Positions 1 to 9,182 of a DNA stretch of 64,000 nucleotides are shown here, piece after piece. The stretch spans positions 124,001 to 188,000 of the forward strand of contig JACKAC010000003.1 of assembly GCA_020635255.1 (NCBI GenBank), read 5' to 3'. The first letter of the stretch is position 1, and each line of letters opens with the position of its first letter. The notes under the pieces were generated by a model, which was given only the letters and a program-made list of their open reading frames with translations, searched no databases and had not been told where the DNA came from. Origin of the DNA: Ignavibacteriales bacterium. Its GTDB lineage: Bacteria > Bacteroidota > Ignavibacteria > Tepidaquicellales > Tepidaquicellaceae. The translations under genes were made by a program, and so were the position numbers.

Positions 1-1857
1 ATCGAAGCCGCTGTGGCTTCTGCCCGAATGGGATTTTCCGTTGGCATGGTGACAATGGATTTGGAAGCCATCGGACGCATGAGCTGTAATCCCGCTATCG
101 GCGGTACTGCTAAAGGGCATCTGGTTCGGGAGATCGACGCGCTCGGCGGAGTGATGGGAATTCTTGCGGACAAGACCGGCATACAATTTAAGATGCTGAA
201 TAAATCAAAAGGTCCCGCAGTGTGGTCGCCGAGATGTCAATCGGATAAGGATCTGTATTCAAAAGCCGCCGTTGAGCTGGTAAAAAATACTTCCGGTATA
301 GAGCTAATCCAGGATATGGTGGTCGAGCTACTTACTGAAATATATAACAACCGTGATGAGACATATAGTTACAAAGTGTCAGGAATAAGGACAGGTATGG
401 GTTACGAAATAGCATGTAAATCGGTCATTATTACTTCCGGGACTTTTCTAAATGCGGTAATGCATACCGGGCATACGCAGGAAGCAGGCGGACGCCTCGG
501 TGAAAAATCCGCAACGGGATTATCCGAATCCCTTATCGGGCTTGGATTTAAGACGGGACGCTTAAAAACGGGTACGCCACCGCGGTTGGATATTAATACG
601 ATAGATTTTTCCGTGACCGAACCACAATCGGGCGACGAATATCCAAAGCCTTTCTCCCATAGAACTAATGGAGAATTCCCTTATCAGGAGCAGGTGCAGT
701 GTTTCATTACCTATACAAATCAGGACACACACGATATTCTCCGCACGGGCTTTGAAGACTCCCCTATGTTCACGGGGCGTATAAAAGGGGCGGGTCCGAG
801 GTACTGTCCCTCGATAGAAGATAAGATATCCCGCTTCGCCGATAAGCCCCGCCACCAGATATTCCTGGAACCGGAGACGCTCGGCGGTGAAACGATCTAC
901 ATGAACGGCTTCTCGACAAGCCTGCCACTCGATGTGCAGGAAAAAGCCGCACGCACAATTCCCGGTCTGGAAAAAGTGAAAATAGTTAAGAGAGGTTACG
1001 CGGTGGAATACGACTTCTTCCCTACTTACCAGGTGAATGCTACATTCGAGACGAAACTGGTGAGCGGGCTCTACACTGCCGGGCAGATAAACGGAACATC
1101 GGGATACGAAGAAGCAGCCGCGCAGGGATTTATAGCCGGAGTAAATGCCGCGCTGAAATTATCCGAAAAAGAACCGTTTATACTAAAACGGAGTGAAGCG
1201 TACATGGGAGTTTTAGCGGATGACCTCATAAACAAAAATCCGGATGAGCCGTACAGAATGTTCACATCGTCTGCTGAATACCGGCTTTTGCTAAGGCAGG
1301 ATAATGCCGATCTCCGTCTCATGGAAAAGGGGTATGAACTCGGATTGATCGAAAAGGATCTCGTCGAAAAAATGCGCGAGAAAAGAGAGCTGGTAGAGGA
1401 AGGGATCCGTTACATGAACTCCAACACCGTAAGTCCAAAGACAATAAACGATTACCTTCAATCGGCAGGCTCGGCGACAGTCAACGGCGGTGAGTTGCTG
1501 GCTTCTATTATACGCCGTCACGAAGTAAGGCTCGCGGATGTGCTGAATCTCGGTGCTTATCAAGATGTCCCTCTTCTGCAGAAGATAGCGCGAAACCCGG
1601 GTGCAGTGGAACAGCTGGAGATACAGGTGAAATACGAGAGCTATATCAGGAGACAGGTAGAGCAGGTGGAGCACTTCGAAAGAAATGAAGGAATAAACAT
1701 CCCGCAGGACTTCAACTACGGAAGGATAAGATCGCTCTCAGCTGAAGCAACAGAAAAACTATCCAGAATAAAACCCCGCTCGATAGGACAGGCATCCCGC
1801 ATCGCCGGCGTGAGACCGTCGGATATATCGGCTATAATGGTGTATATGAGGGGATAG
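1..1857 (+). CDS. mnmG: tRNA uridine-5-carboxymethylaminomethyl synthesis enzyme MnmG (GidA), 5' truncated
   Basis: FAD-dependent enzyme that, with MnmE, installs the carboxymethylaminomethyl group on U34 of several tRNAs. The reading frame is open from base 1 and begins with IEAAVASARMG, which follows the Rossmann GGGHAG loop in this family, so the first ~20 codons lie outside the window; the GTG at 13 is not the real start. Family hallmarks are visible: MSCNPAIGG near the start, GRLKTGTPPRLD, a long conserved middle with CPSIEDKI and the C-terminal helical tRNA-binding region ending GVRPSDISAIMVYM. The length fits a ~630-residue protein. MnmE is not in the window. The next gene starts 5 bases downstream. 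Confidence 0.97.
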   Translation: MEAAVASARMGFSVGMVTMDLEAIGRMSCNPAIGGTAKGHLVREIDALGGVMGILADKTGIQFKMLNKSKGPAVWSPRCQSDKDLYSKAAVELVKNTSGIELIQDMVVELLTEIYNNRDETYSYKVSGIRTGMGYEIACKSVIITSGTFLNAVMHTGHTQEAGGRLGEKSATGLSESLIGLGFKTGRLKTGTPPRLDINTIDFSVTEPQSGDEYPKPFSHRTNGEFPYQEQVQCFITYTNQDTHDILRTGFEDSPMFTGRIKGAGPRYCPSIEDKISRFADKPRHQIFLEPETLGGETIYMNGFSTSLPLDVQEKAARTIPGLEKVKIVKRGYAVEYDFFPTYQVNATFETKLVSGLYTAGQINGTSGYEEAAAQGFIAGVNAALKLSEKEPFILKRSEAYMGVLADDLINKNPDEPYRMFTSSAEYRLLLRQDNADLRLMEKGYELGLIEKDLVEKMREKRELVEEGIRYMNSNTVSPKTINDYLQSAGSATVNGGELLASIIRRHEVRLADVLNLGAYQDVPLLQKIARNPGAVEQLEIQVKYESYIRRQVEQVEHFERNEGINIPQDFNYGRIRSLSAEATEKLSRIKPRSIGQASRIAGVRPSDISAIMVYMRG

Positions 1858-1862
1858 AGAAA

Positions 1863-2156
1863 ATGAAATCATTAAATTATATTCTTTTCGCTTTGAATGT
1901 TTATCTGTTATTTTTATATCTACAAGTAATAGAAGTTATTAATCTACCCTTTCTGGAATTCTTCTATACATCAGATGAATGGTCGAAATGGTTTCCGCAA
2001 ATCTTATTTTTAATATGTTTCTCTTCGGGGTTGTTTTTATTCTTCTTCCCGAGGAAAAGAAAAAATAACCATAAAAGCCCGTACACATTAATTCCAATTG
2101 TTAATTTAATTATCCCCATCGCTCTGATATTTTATGTATTTGTAATAGTAAAGTAA
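1863..2156 (+). CDS. small membrane protein, unknown function
   Basis: 97 residues with three hydrophobic stretches (about 5-27, 45-62 and 74-96), separated by a charged FPRKRKNNHK loop, so probably a three-helix inner-membrane protein. It begins 5 bp after mnmG and may be co-transcribed with it. It is visibly more AT-rich than mnmG. I recognise no family motif, and the function is unknown. Confidence 0.6.
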   Translation: MKSLNYILFALNVYLLFLYLQVIEVINLPFLEFFYTSDEWSKWFPQILFLICFSSGLFLFFFPRKRKNNHKSPYTLIPIVNLIIPIALIFYVFVIVK

Positions 2157-2491
2157 AAAAATCTAGTTTTTTTACAAAGGGAGCGCTTTCATACAATCAA
2201 TTTCGATTCCATTTTCATCCAAAATCACCCCTTTTTCACTTAAACCGCTCTATTTTCACTCAAAATCGACTGGTTTTGTTAAATTTCCGTCTAATTCCGG
2301 AAAATTCACTCCACCGGATTAGTTTCACATCAAAAAAAGAAAATTTAGCGGTTCAAATAGCTGTTAATACAATATTTTATGTCTCTGTGTAAGTTTTAAT
2401 GAAAAACTGATAAGAATTCCGATAATAATCAGGAATAAATTGCTAGTAAATGGTTAAACAAACTTCATTAAAAACTAAAAACAACAAAACA
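2157..2491. other. intergenic region, AT-rich, no gene seen
   Basis: About 335 bases between the small membrane protein and the SBBP protein. It contains two near-direct copies of a TTTTCA(TC/CT)CAAAATC word around 2211-2265 and no convincing reading frame, strong hairpin or promoter that I can define. It presumably holds the promoter of the following secreted protein. Confidence 0.4.
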
Positions 2492-4150
2492 ATGAAAACA
2501 GCACTAACATTTACAGCAATCTTTTTAGCAGTGATCTCTTTCTTTTCACAATCAGTGAACGCCCAGGTGAGTGAAAGCTGGGTGAAGCAGTACAACGGCA
2601 CAGCAGACGGCTACGACTACGCAGAATCTATAGTAACCGACGATGCCGGTAATTCATATGTAATCGGATCTTCTGACAGTACGGGACTTGGAGATATAGT
2701 AACAATTAAATACAGTCCTTCGGGTACTATGCTCTGGGTTAAGAAGTATGACGGTACAGCACACGGAGATGACAGGGGAATCGCAATAACTATGGATGAT
2801 TCTTCTAACGTCTATGTAACCGGATATAGTGAGGGAATTGGAACGGCAATCGACATAGTAACAATTAAGTACAGCTCAAGCGGTGAAACAAAATGGGTAT
2901 CGAGATTCGACGGAGCAATGCATATGACCGAATCCCCATATTGTATTACACTAGACGGTGCAGGAAACGTTTATGTAGGCGGAAGCGGTCCATCAATGCC
3001 CGGCGAAAGCTTTGACTTTCTTACCTTAAAATATACTCCATCAGGCGGTTTCGGATGGGTAAGATATTTTGACAGACCAATTCCGGGCGGTGCCGAGCAT
3101 CCTACTGCAATTACTGCGCACGGCTCAGCAATCTATATCACCGGCATCAGTGTTGCACCGGGATTTATGGACCTTGTATATACTGTTGGTTACTCAGCAT
3201 CCGGTGATACATTATTCGAAACTCCTTACTCGGGAACAGGATTAGGCGGTAGGAAAGCAAGTTCAATTGCAGTAAGCCCGATTACAGGCGCAATCTACGT
3301 ATGCGGTCATGAGTATTCAGGTTCACCTGTAGAAGGGATCAATTACTTAACTATCAAATATTCTCCGAGCGGTATGGTAACATGGGCGAAGCATTACAAT
3401 GGAACGGATTCAGACGTCGATGAAGCAACTAAAATTGCAGTAGACGCAACCGAGTCAATTTACGTAACAGGATTCAGTTCGGGTATTTCATCGGCTTACG
3501 ATTACGTTACAATAAAATACTCGGCAATGGGTGACACGATATGGACAGCAAGATACAACAATTCCGAAGACGGTGATGACAGAGCTGAAGACATTAAAGT
3601 AGACGCTTCAGGCAACGTGTACGTAACAGGCTGGAGCAGAGACTTTGGATCAAGATATGATTACTTAACTGTAAAATACAGCCCAACTGGTTCACTACTT
3701 TGGGATATCAGGCATGACGCCACAAGCGCAACAATAGATTCAAAAGCATTTGCGCTCGGACTCGATGCTATGGGTAATGTATATGTAACAGGTGTCAGCA
3801 ATGGTCCGACAGGTAATGAGGATATTACTACAATAAAGTATGTAGAAGTAATGACAGGTGTAACAGGCAATACTAACTCAACTCCGGAAGGATTCGAGCT
3901 GAAGCAGAACTACCCGAACCCGTTCAACCCTTCAACTAAGATCTCATTCTCACTGCCTAACGCAGGAATGACAACTCTAAAGATCTATGACATGGCTGGC
4001 AAGGAAGTTGCACAGCTGGTAAACGGAAACATGAATGCCGGAACGCATGAATTTAACTTCGACGCAACGGGATTATCGAGCGGAGTATATTTCTACACTC
4101 TTCAGTCAGGGGAATTCATGGAAACAAAGAAAATGAACTTAATAAAGTAA
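2492..4150 (+). CDS. secreted SBBP-repeat beta-propeller protein with T9SS type A sorting domain
   Basis: Secreted or surface protein of ~552 residues. I start it at the ATG at 2492 because it gives a clean signal peptide (MKTALTFTAIFLAVISFFSQ...NAQ); an in-frame ATG at 2450 would add 14 polar residues. The body is a chain of ~50-residue repeats of the pattern GNxYVTGxSxxxxxxxDYxTIKYSxxGxxxW, the SBBP type predicted to form a beta-propeller. The last ~85 residues are a T9SS C-terminal domain: LKQNYPNPFNPSTKISFSLP, then a KIYDMAGKEVAQLV strand, then SGVYFYTLQSGEFMETKKMN. Such proteins are exported by Sec, moved by T9SS and anchored on the cell surface. The ligand is unknown. A strong terminator follows. 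Confidence 0.9.
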   Translation: MKTALTFTAIFLAVISFFSQSVNAQVSESWVKQYNGTADGYDYAESIVTDDAGNSYVIGSSDSTGLGDIVTIKYSPSGTMLWVKKYDGTAHGDDRGIAITMDDSSNVYVTGYSEGIGTAIDIVTIKYSSSGETKWVSRFDGAMHMTESPYCITLDGAGNVYVGGSGPSMPGESFDFLTLKYTPSGGFGWVRYFDRPIPGGAEHPTAITAHGSAIYITGISVAPGFMDLVYTVGYSASGDTLFETPYSGTGLGGRKASSIAVSPITGAIYVCGHEYSGSPVEGINYLTIKYSPSGMVTWAKHYNGTDSDVDEATKIAVDATESIYVTGFSSGISSAYDYVTIKYSAMGDTIWTARYNNSEDGDDRAEDIKVDASGNVYVTGWSRDFGSRYDYLTVKYSPTGSLLWDIRHDATSATIDSKAFALGLDAMGNVYVTGVSNGPTGNEDITTIKYVEVMTGVTGNTNSTPEGFELKQNYPNPFNPSTKISFSLPNAGMTTLKIYDMAGKEVAQLVNGNMNAGTHEFNFDATGLSSGVYFYTLQSGEFMETKKMNLIK

Positions 4151-4169
4151 TTCTCCCCATAGCTCCCTT

Positions 4170-4199
4170 CCGAAGGTTATTCTTCGGGATAACCTTCGG
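4170..4199 (+). terminator. 11-bp perfect hairpin after the SBBP gene
   Basis: CCGAAGGTTAT (4170-4180) pairs perfectly with ATAACCTTCGG (4189-4199) across an 8-base loop. It has no T-run of its own and lies just upstream of a canonical terminator, so it may stabilise the mRNA 3' end rather than terminate. Confidence 0.6.
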
Positions 4200-4201
4200 G
4201 C

Positions 4202-4231
4202 AAGCCCCTCTAAATCAGAGGGGCTTTTTTT
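4202..4231 (+). terminator. rho-independent terminator
   Basis: AAGCCCCTC / GAGGGGCTT stem with loop TAAATCA, followed by a run of T. It ends the SBBP-repeat gene transcript. Confidence 0.9.
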
Positions 4232-4304
4232 GATCCTGTTCTGCCTTAAAATTCTCCATAAAATTACTTATCTTTAATAAAACAGTACATTACTTTTCTT
4301 TCGC

Positions 4305-5054
4305 ATGGAATTCAAAGACCATTTCTCAAAACAATCCAGATTATATTCGGAATCCCGCCCTCGTTACCCGAAGGAATTGTTTGAATATTTGAAAACATTA
4401 GCGCCATCGCTGGAGCTAGTTTGGGATTGCGCAACAGGAAACGGACAGGCGGCGGTTTCACTGGCGGAGCATTTCGAGAAAGTGATCGCAACGGATGCGA
4501 GTCCTCAGCAGATAGATAATGCTATCGAGAAGGAAAACGTAGAGTACCTAGTGGCTCCTGCAGAGGAAATATACCTGGAGGATGAGACTGTGGATATGGT
4601 AACGGTTGCGACGGCACTGCACTGGTTCGATCACAGCAGGTTCTTCCCGGAAGTAAAGAGAGTATTGAAGCCGGGCGGTGTGCTTGCGGCATGGAGCTAT
4701 GCAGAAACCAAGATATCGGATGAGATCGACCCGGTGATGGATTATTTTTCAAAGGAATATCTGTATGATTACTGGCCTGCTGAAGCCAGACTTAACTGGA
4801 TGGAGAGATATGAGAATTTCGATATACCTCTGGAAATTATAGAGGCGCCGAAGTTTGAAATGGAAATGGAGTGGGACCTGGAGCAGTTCGTAAATTACCT
4901 TCACAGCTGGTCAGCAGTACAAAGACACCTCGAGCAGAGCAAGTTCGACCCGCTGGAAATAGTATTTCCCGACATACTCGAGATGTGGGGAGACATAAAG
5001 AACGTAAGGAAGATAAGATGGGAATTGATCTTTATAGCAGGGCGAAAGAACTAA
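4305..5054 (+). CDS. class I SAM-dependent methyltransferase
   Basis: 249-residue cytoplasmic methyltransferase of the Methyltransf_11/25 type. The SAM-binding motif I is VWDCATGNGQAAVSLAE (about residues 43-59), followed by an acidic residue after beta-2 (VIATDASPQQ) and a motif IV-like stretch (VTVATALHWFD). The N-terminal FKDHFSKQSRLYSESRPRYP is typical of a widespread uncharacterised group. The substrate cannot be inferred. The msrA gene begins 40 bp downstream. Confidence 0.88.
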   Translation: MEFKDHFSKQSRLYSESRPRYPKELFEYLKTLAPSLELVWDCATGNGQAAVSLAEHFEKVIATDASPQQIDNAIEKENVEYLVAPAEEIYLEDETVDMVTVATALHWFDHSRFFPEVKRVLKPGGVLAAWSYAETKISDEIDPVMDYFSKEYLYDYWPAEARLNWMERYENFDIPLEIIEAPKFEMEMEWDLEQFVNYLHSWSAVQRHLEQSKFDPLEIVFPDILEMWGDIKNVRKIRWELIFIAGRKN

Positions 5055-5094
5055 ATCGCCTGGGATATTGTTTTCATTATAAAAAACGGGAATT

Positions 5095-5790
5095 ATGAAG
5101 CTTGGAATCGTTGTTTTTCTATTACTTACATCATTCAATTTCTTTAACTGTTCATCATCGCACTCAAACAATACATCACAATCTAATCAATCAACTAACA
5201 TTATACCACCTGACAAAATGGCAGAAGACACAAGTGTAACTTTAGATACCGCTACGCTGGGAGCGGGATGCTTCTGGTGTGTGGAAGCGATATTCCAAAA
5301 TTTAAAAGGCGTTTACACAGTGGAGTCCGGCTACTCGGGCGGAACGGTAGAGAACCCGTCCTATGAACTGGTATGCACAGGCACGACCGGACATGCGGAA
5401 GTAGCAAGGATAACATTCGACCCGAAGGTCATACCTTATGAGACACTGCTGAATGTGTTCTTCCGAACGCACGACCCGACAACGCTGAACAAACAGGGAG
5501 CAGACGTAGGGGAACAGTACAGGTCAGTGATATTTTACAACAGCGATGAACAGAAGGAAACAGCGGAAAAAGTGAAGAAGGAAGTGGAGGACGCGAAAGT
5601 ATGGGACGATCCGATAGTAACGGTTATAGAGCCCTTAACAAACTTCTATAAAGCGGAAGACTATCACCAGGACTATTACAACAACAACCCGAACAAGGGC
5701 TACTGCTCCGCGGTAATATACCCTAAGCTGAAAAAATTTTATAAAGAGTTTCCCGATCTGCTGAAGGAAAAGAAAGAAGAGAGTCATTAA
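5095..5790 (+). CDS. msrA: peptide-methionine (S)-S-oxide reductase MsrA, lipoprotein form
   Basis: Repairs oxidised methionine (S-sulfoxide) in proteins. The catalytic GAGCFWCVEAIFQ motif is present with C59 and C62 (the GCFW cysteine is the nucleophile), along with ESGYSGG, GHAEVARITFDP, EQYRSVIFY and YHQDYYNNNP, all standard MsrA blocks. The N-terminus is a lipoprotein signal (hydrophobic stretch ending FFNCSSS, predicted lipidated Cys19), so the enzyme should sit in the periplasm anchored to a membrane. No MsrB domain is fused and no msrB gene is seen nearby. Confidence 0.95.
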   Translation: MKLGIVVFLLLTSFNFFNCSSSHSNNTSQSNQSTNIIPPDKMAEDTSVTLDTATLGAGCFWCVEAIFQNLKGVYTVESGYSGGTVENPSYELVCTGTTGHAEVARITFDPKVIPYETLLNVFFRTHDPTTLNKQGADVGEQYRSVIFYNSDEQKETAEKVKKEVEDAKVWDDPIVTVIEPLTNFYKAEDYHQDYYNNNPNKGYCSAVIYPKLKKFYKEFPDLLKEKKEESH

Positions 5791-5830
5791 GCAGTTCTTA
5801 GAGTTTATAGAGTAGATTGAGTTTGTAGAG

Positions 5831-5852
5831 AAACCCCCGAAAGGGGGTTTTT
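5831..5852 (+). terminator. rho-independent terminator after msrA
   Basis: AAACCCCC / GGGGGTTT stem with a GAAA loop and a trailing T-run; located ~40 bp after the msrA stop. Confidence 0.88.
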
Positions 5853-5902
5853 AGTTTAGTAAAGTGAGTTTTATTTATTTCCCATTTTAAATACTTTCGC
5901 CT

Positions 5903-6352
5903 ATGGAAAACATTTTAAATACTTTACTCGACTACAACGATTTCTCCAACAGGAGATACATCGAATTGCTGACGACCGCCGACGGCGATCTCGAAAGGGA
6001 ATTATTTCTCTTCTCTCACATACTGAACGGGCAGCATCTCTGGAATGCGCGGATCAGCGATGGGGAATTTAAATACAAAGTGTGGCAGGTGCACGATAAG
6101 AATGACTTCATGAAAATACATGAGCAGAACCAGGCTGAGACAAAAAGAATAATCGAAGAGGACGATATGGACCGGTCTTTCGAATATTCAAACACCGCCG
6201 GCTCATCTTTCACGAATGCAGTGGGTGACATGGTACTGCAGTTGCTCAATCACGGAACATACCACCGCGGGCAGATAGCACAGCTATTACGGACAAAGGA
6301 CATCGACCCGCCGGGTACGGATTTTATAACCTTTAAAAGGGTAGGGCAGTGA
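5903..6352 (+). CDS. DinB family protein
   Basis: 149-residue four-helix DinB/YfiT-fold protein. The three-His metal site is visible: H in LFSHILNGQHLW (about 38-47) and the H..YHRGQIAQLL block near the C-terminus (LNHGTYHRGQ). Members are metal-dependent thiol transferases or of unknown role. The stop overlaps the next gene's GTG by 4 bases, suggesting translational coupling. It is one of three intact DinB-fold genes in this window. Confidence 0.88.
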   Translation: MENILNTLLDYNDFSNRRYIELLTTADGDLERELFLFSHILNGQHLWNARISDGEFKYKVWQVHDKNDFMKIHEQNQAETKRIIEEDDMDRSFEYSNTAGSSFTNAVGDMVLQLLNHGTYHRGQIAQLLRTKDIDPPGTDFITFKRVGQ

Positions 6353-6936
6353 CAAGCGATGTTGAAAATTTTGTTTTGAATTATAACCATGCAAGCATGT
6401 TTGATAAACTAAAATTTGACTGGAACGGAAAACATGGAGACGAATTTGAGGATAAAAATTATTCTTTTCGTGATAACATTGTTCTTTTTCTTGTAAAAAA
6501 TTTTGATATGGTTTATGAACAAATTAATGGAGAACTCCTACAAGATCTATATATAGAAATGGCCAAATCCTCAAAAGAAACCTGGGGAATCTCCATTTAC
6601 TTTGGAAATATTGCTGAATACATGCTGAAAAAAGGGAGAACTAAATATGTAATGGATTACCTAGATTCCCTGTTTCGATATGGAATGGATGTTTATTGTG
6701 GTTCTTCGATGATAAATCTGGATGAAGATTTGAAAAAAGAATTATACGACTATTGTATGGCAGAGTTTGAAAGAACTAATTTAAAAAGGGATGATGTTCT
6801 ATACGAAATAGTTGAATGGAGATTTAAAGAGAATGATCAATATTATCCAAGGAGGCTACCAGAAGAGTCCTTAAATTCGGGTGAGGATAAAAGAAATTAT
6901 TTAAATCGAATTTGGAACAAATTATGGAAAAAGTAA
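6349..6936 (+). CDS. hypothetical protein, AT-rich, translationally coupled
   Basis: 195 residues, mostly helical, rich in Asp/Glu/Lys/Tyr, with no signal peptide and no motif I recognise. The GTG start at 6349 lies within a GTGA overlap with the DinB stop; an internal ATG at 6397 is the alternative. Base use is much more AT-rich than the flanking DinB and cupin genes, suggesting the gene was inserted between them. Its 3' end overlaps the cupin start by 13 bp. Confidence 0.65.
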   Translation: MTSDVENFVLNYNHASMFDKLKFDWNGKHGDEFEDKNYSFRDNIVLFLVKNFDMVYEQINGELLQDLYIEMAKSSKETWGISIYFGNIAEYMLKKGRTKYVMDYLDSLFRYGMDVYCGSSMINLDEDLKKELYDYCMAEFERTNLKRDDVLYEIVEWRFKENDQYYPRRLPEESLNSGEDKRNYLNRIWNKLWKK

Positions 6937-7289
6937 ACCTCGCGGAAAAGTTCGCAAAGATAAACGAGTACTATTCACCTAAGCTTGTCGGTGAGCTTAA
7001 CGGGCAGTATGTAAAGCTCGCTAAAGTAAAAGGACCCTTCGTAATGCATAAGCACGATGATGAGGATGAATTATTCCTGGTGATAAAAGGATCGATGGAA
7101 ATGAAATACACTGACAGGACCGAAGTGATAAATGAGGGTGAGTTCGTCATCGTTCCGAAAGGAGTCGAACACTGCCCTAATGCGGATGAAGAAGTTCATT
7201 TGATACTCTTCGAACCGAAGACGGTCGTCAATACAGGTGATATTCAGAATGATAAGACGGTAAAGCCGGAAAACATGGAGTGGATATGA
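6924..7289 (+). CDS. small cupin-domain protein
   Basis: 121-residue single-domain cupin. The double-stranded beta-helix metal motif is visible as HKHDDEDELFLVIKGSMEM (His-x-His...Glu) and a second block PKGVEHCPNADEEVHLILFEP. The ATG at 6924 fits better than a TTG at 6912. The stop overlaps the next start (ATGA). Function is unknown; this subgroup is commonly annotated as cupin with no substrate. Confidence 0.88.
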   Translation: MEKVNLAEKFAKINEYYSPKLVGELNGQYVKLAKVKGPFVMHKHDDEDELFLVIKGSMEMKYTDRTEVINEGEFVIVPKGVEHCPNADEEVHLILFEPKTVVNTGDIQNDKTVKPENMEWI

Positions 7290-7579
7290 CATACGAAGAG
7301 TTTACTGCATCATTGACAAGTGACACTCCTCCGGAAGTGAACGAGCTTCTCACAGCTCTATGGTATGCAAAGAAAGGAGAGTGGGACCGTTCACATGAAA
7401 TCGCGCAGTCCATCGGCGGAAGTGATGCCGCATGGGTTCATGCATATCTTCACCGTGTCGAGGGCGACACCGGTAACGCCGGGTACTGGTATTCGATGGC
7501 AGGGCGTACTATGCCGGATCAATCGCTCGAAGATGAATGGAAAGTTATAGTGAACGAATTCCTCAGTTCCGGTAATTAG
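7286..7579 (+). CDS. conserved small hypothetical protein
   Basis: 97 residues starting at the ATG within an ATGA overlap with the cupin gene (a GTG at 7280 is also in frame). Notable conserved-looking segments are ALWYAKKGEWDRSHEIAQ and DAAWVHAYLHRVEGDTGNAGYWY, which resemble a widely distributed uncharacterised family that looks like a short TPR-like pair of helical hairpins. It probably belongs to the DinB-cupin transcription unit. Confidence 0.75.
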   Translation: MTYEEFTASLTSDTPPEVNELLTALWYAKKGEWDRSHEIAQSIGGSDAAWVHAYLHRVEGDTGNAGYWYSMAGRTMPDQSLEDEWKVIVNEFLSSGN

Positions 7580-7580
7580 C

Positions 7581-8159
7581 CTACTTACTAAGTATCACAA
7601 TATCCATTTCAATTTCGTCGCCAACGAAATTAGGGACCTGCGGATTTTCCCAGCTGACACCGTAGTCGGTACGGTTAAGCGATCCGGAAACTCTGAACGA
7701 CTTCCACATACTTTGTCCGTCGGGTGAGGGAACTTCCTCCTTTTTCAGACCAAGCGTAACGTCCTTTGTAACTCCTCTCATAGTGAAAGTGCCGCTGAGT
7801 TCATAATCGGAGCCGGAGCCCTTTATGCCTGTACTGACAAAAGTAATAGTAGGATGATTTTCTACATCGAAAAAATCCGCGCTCCTTAAGTGGTTATCCC
7901 TTTTTTCTATACCGGTATTTATAGAGTTAGCCTGAATGGTAACAGAGACCGTGGATGAGGATGGGTCGGCGTCGTTCCAGTCGGCATTAACTTCGAAGTC
8001 AGTGAACTTTCCGGTGACTTTCGATAGCCCTCCGAAAATCGGAACGTTGAATCCCATCGTGGAGTGATTCCTATCGACATTGAGTTTTTCAAAAGCGTAA
8101 ACAAGCGAGAAGCAAACAACAAAGACGACTGTAAAGAGAAGGGTAATTTTTCTGATCAT
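7581..8159 (-). CDS. YceI family periplasmic protein
   Basis: 192 residues: signal peptide (MIRKITLLFTVVFVVCFSLVYA), then a lipocalin-like YceI domain beginning LNVDRNHSTMGFNVPIFG, with FTDFEVNADWNDADPSSSTVSVTI, KRDNHLRSADFFDVENHPTITF and YELSGTFTMRGVTKDVTL. YceI proteins bind isoprenoid-type lipids in a beta-barrel. It converges on the preceding gene with 1 bp between stops. Confidence 0.93.
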   Translation of the reverse strand: MIRKITLLFTVVFVVCFSLVYAFEKLNVDRNHSTMGFNVPIFGGLSKVTGKFTDFEVNADWNDADPSSSTVSVTIQANSINTGIEKRDNHLRSADFFDVENHPTITFVSTGIKGSGSDYELSGTFTMRGVTKDVTLGLKKEEVPSPDGQSMWKSFRVSGSLNRTDYGVSWENPQVPNFVGDEIEMDIVILSK

Positions 8160-8223
8160 TATGAGGAAGTTTTAATTTGTAATTAATTTTTAAAACGTTA
8201 CTTTTGCAAATACAGTTCACGGA

Positions 8224-8276
8224 ACTTTGGGAGTAAACCAAAGTATCTAAGGAAAGGCTGTTACACAATTAACAGC
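8224..8276. promoter_or_regulatory. two consecutive inverted repeats in the divergent upstream region
   Basis: ACTTTGG (8224-8230) pairs with CCAAAGT (8238-8244), and GCTGTTA (8257-8263) pairs with TAACAGC (8270-8276). Both arms are perfect 7-mers. They lie between the divergent YceI gene and the SGNH hydrolase gene, 19-71 bases upstream of the latter's ATG. They could be operators or leader hairpins; I cannot tell which. Confidence 0.4.
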
Positions 8277-8294
8277 TTGATAATATAGTAAGTT

Positions 8295-9116
8295 ATGAAA
8301 AATTGTTTTAAAAACATACTGACTAAACAATATCTCGTTTTAGTTCTGATCTTGAGTGGGATCCTGCTCTCTTCGGCAAATTCCTTTTCACAGGATAAAG
8401 ACAAAGAAGAGGCAAAGGACACGACGCGGATCTTATTCATCGGTAACAGCTACACTTTTATGAACGACCTGCCGGGCACTTTTAAAAAACTGGCGGAGTC
8501 GGGCGGTGAAACAGTTATTACCGATATTAGCGCGATAGGCGGTACGACACTTGCCAAGCATTCAAAGAACAAGAATACCATCAATAAGATAAAGAAAGGT
8601 GACTGGGATTATGTTGTATTGCAGGAGCATAGCCTAGGAACGCTTGTAGATTCATTCCGGGTAAGATACACATACCCGGCTATCGAATATCTCGACTCGC
8701 TGATAAAATTACAAAAGGCAAAGACTCTCCTCTATATGACATGGGGAAGAAAGACCGGTGGTCAGCAAACATTAGACTCCCTAAAGACAAAAAACTACAA
8801 AGACTACTTTGAGATGCAGTCCGTGATCGAAAAGTCTTACAGGGACCTCGGTAAAAAGTTCGGAGCAAGGATCGTTCCGGCAGGACTTGCATGGCAGAAT
8901 GTTGTAAGGAGATACTACTTCGCCGACCTGTGGCAGGAGGACCTGAGCCATCCTAACGTGGAAGGTACGTACCTGAACGCATGCGTCTTTTACGCGACCG
9001 TCTTTGGAAAAAGCCCGGTGGGATTGTCATATACAGACGGTATCGATAAAAACTATGCAAAGTTTTTACAGGAAACCGCGTACCAAACATATAAACAGTT
9101 TTATGGTGTAAAATAA
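8295..9116 (+). CDS. secreted SGNH/GDSL-type hydrolase (DUF4886-like)
   Basis: 273 residues with an N-terminal hydrophobic signal (about 13-32) and an SGNH hydrolase core. Block I is RILFIGNSYTFMNDLP with the likely nucleophile Ser52; the middle block is DWDYVVLQEHS; the catalytic His lies in DLSHPNVEGTYLNACV. This layout matches SGNH proteins often labelled DUF4886. The substrate is unknown, probably an ester in the periplasm or outside the cell. Confidence 0.82.
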   Translation: MKNCFKNILTKQYLVLVLILSGILLSSANSFSQDKDKEEAKDTTRILFIGNSYTFMNDLPGTFKKLAESGGETVITDISAIGGTTLAKHSKNKNTINKIKKGDWDYVVLQEHSLGTLVDSFRVRYTYPAIEYLDSLIKLQKAKTLLYMTWGRKTGGQQTLDSLKTKNYKDYFEMQSVIEKSYRDLGKKFGARIVPAGLAWQNVVRRYYFADLWQEDLSHPNVEGTYLNACVFYATVFGKSPVGLSYTDGIDKNYAKFLQETAYQTYKQFYGVK

Positions 9117-9182
9117 AATCCTTCCTTGCGACTTTTCCTATCCCTTATTAGTCCTATTTAAAGAAAAACAATTTCATAAATC

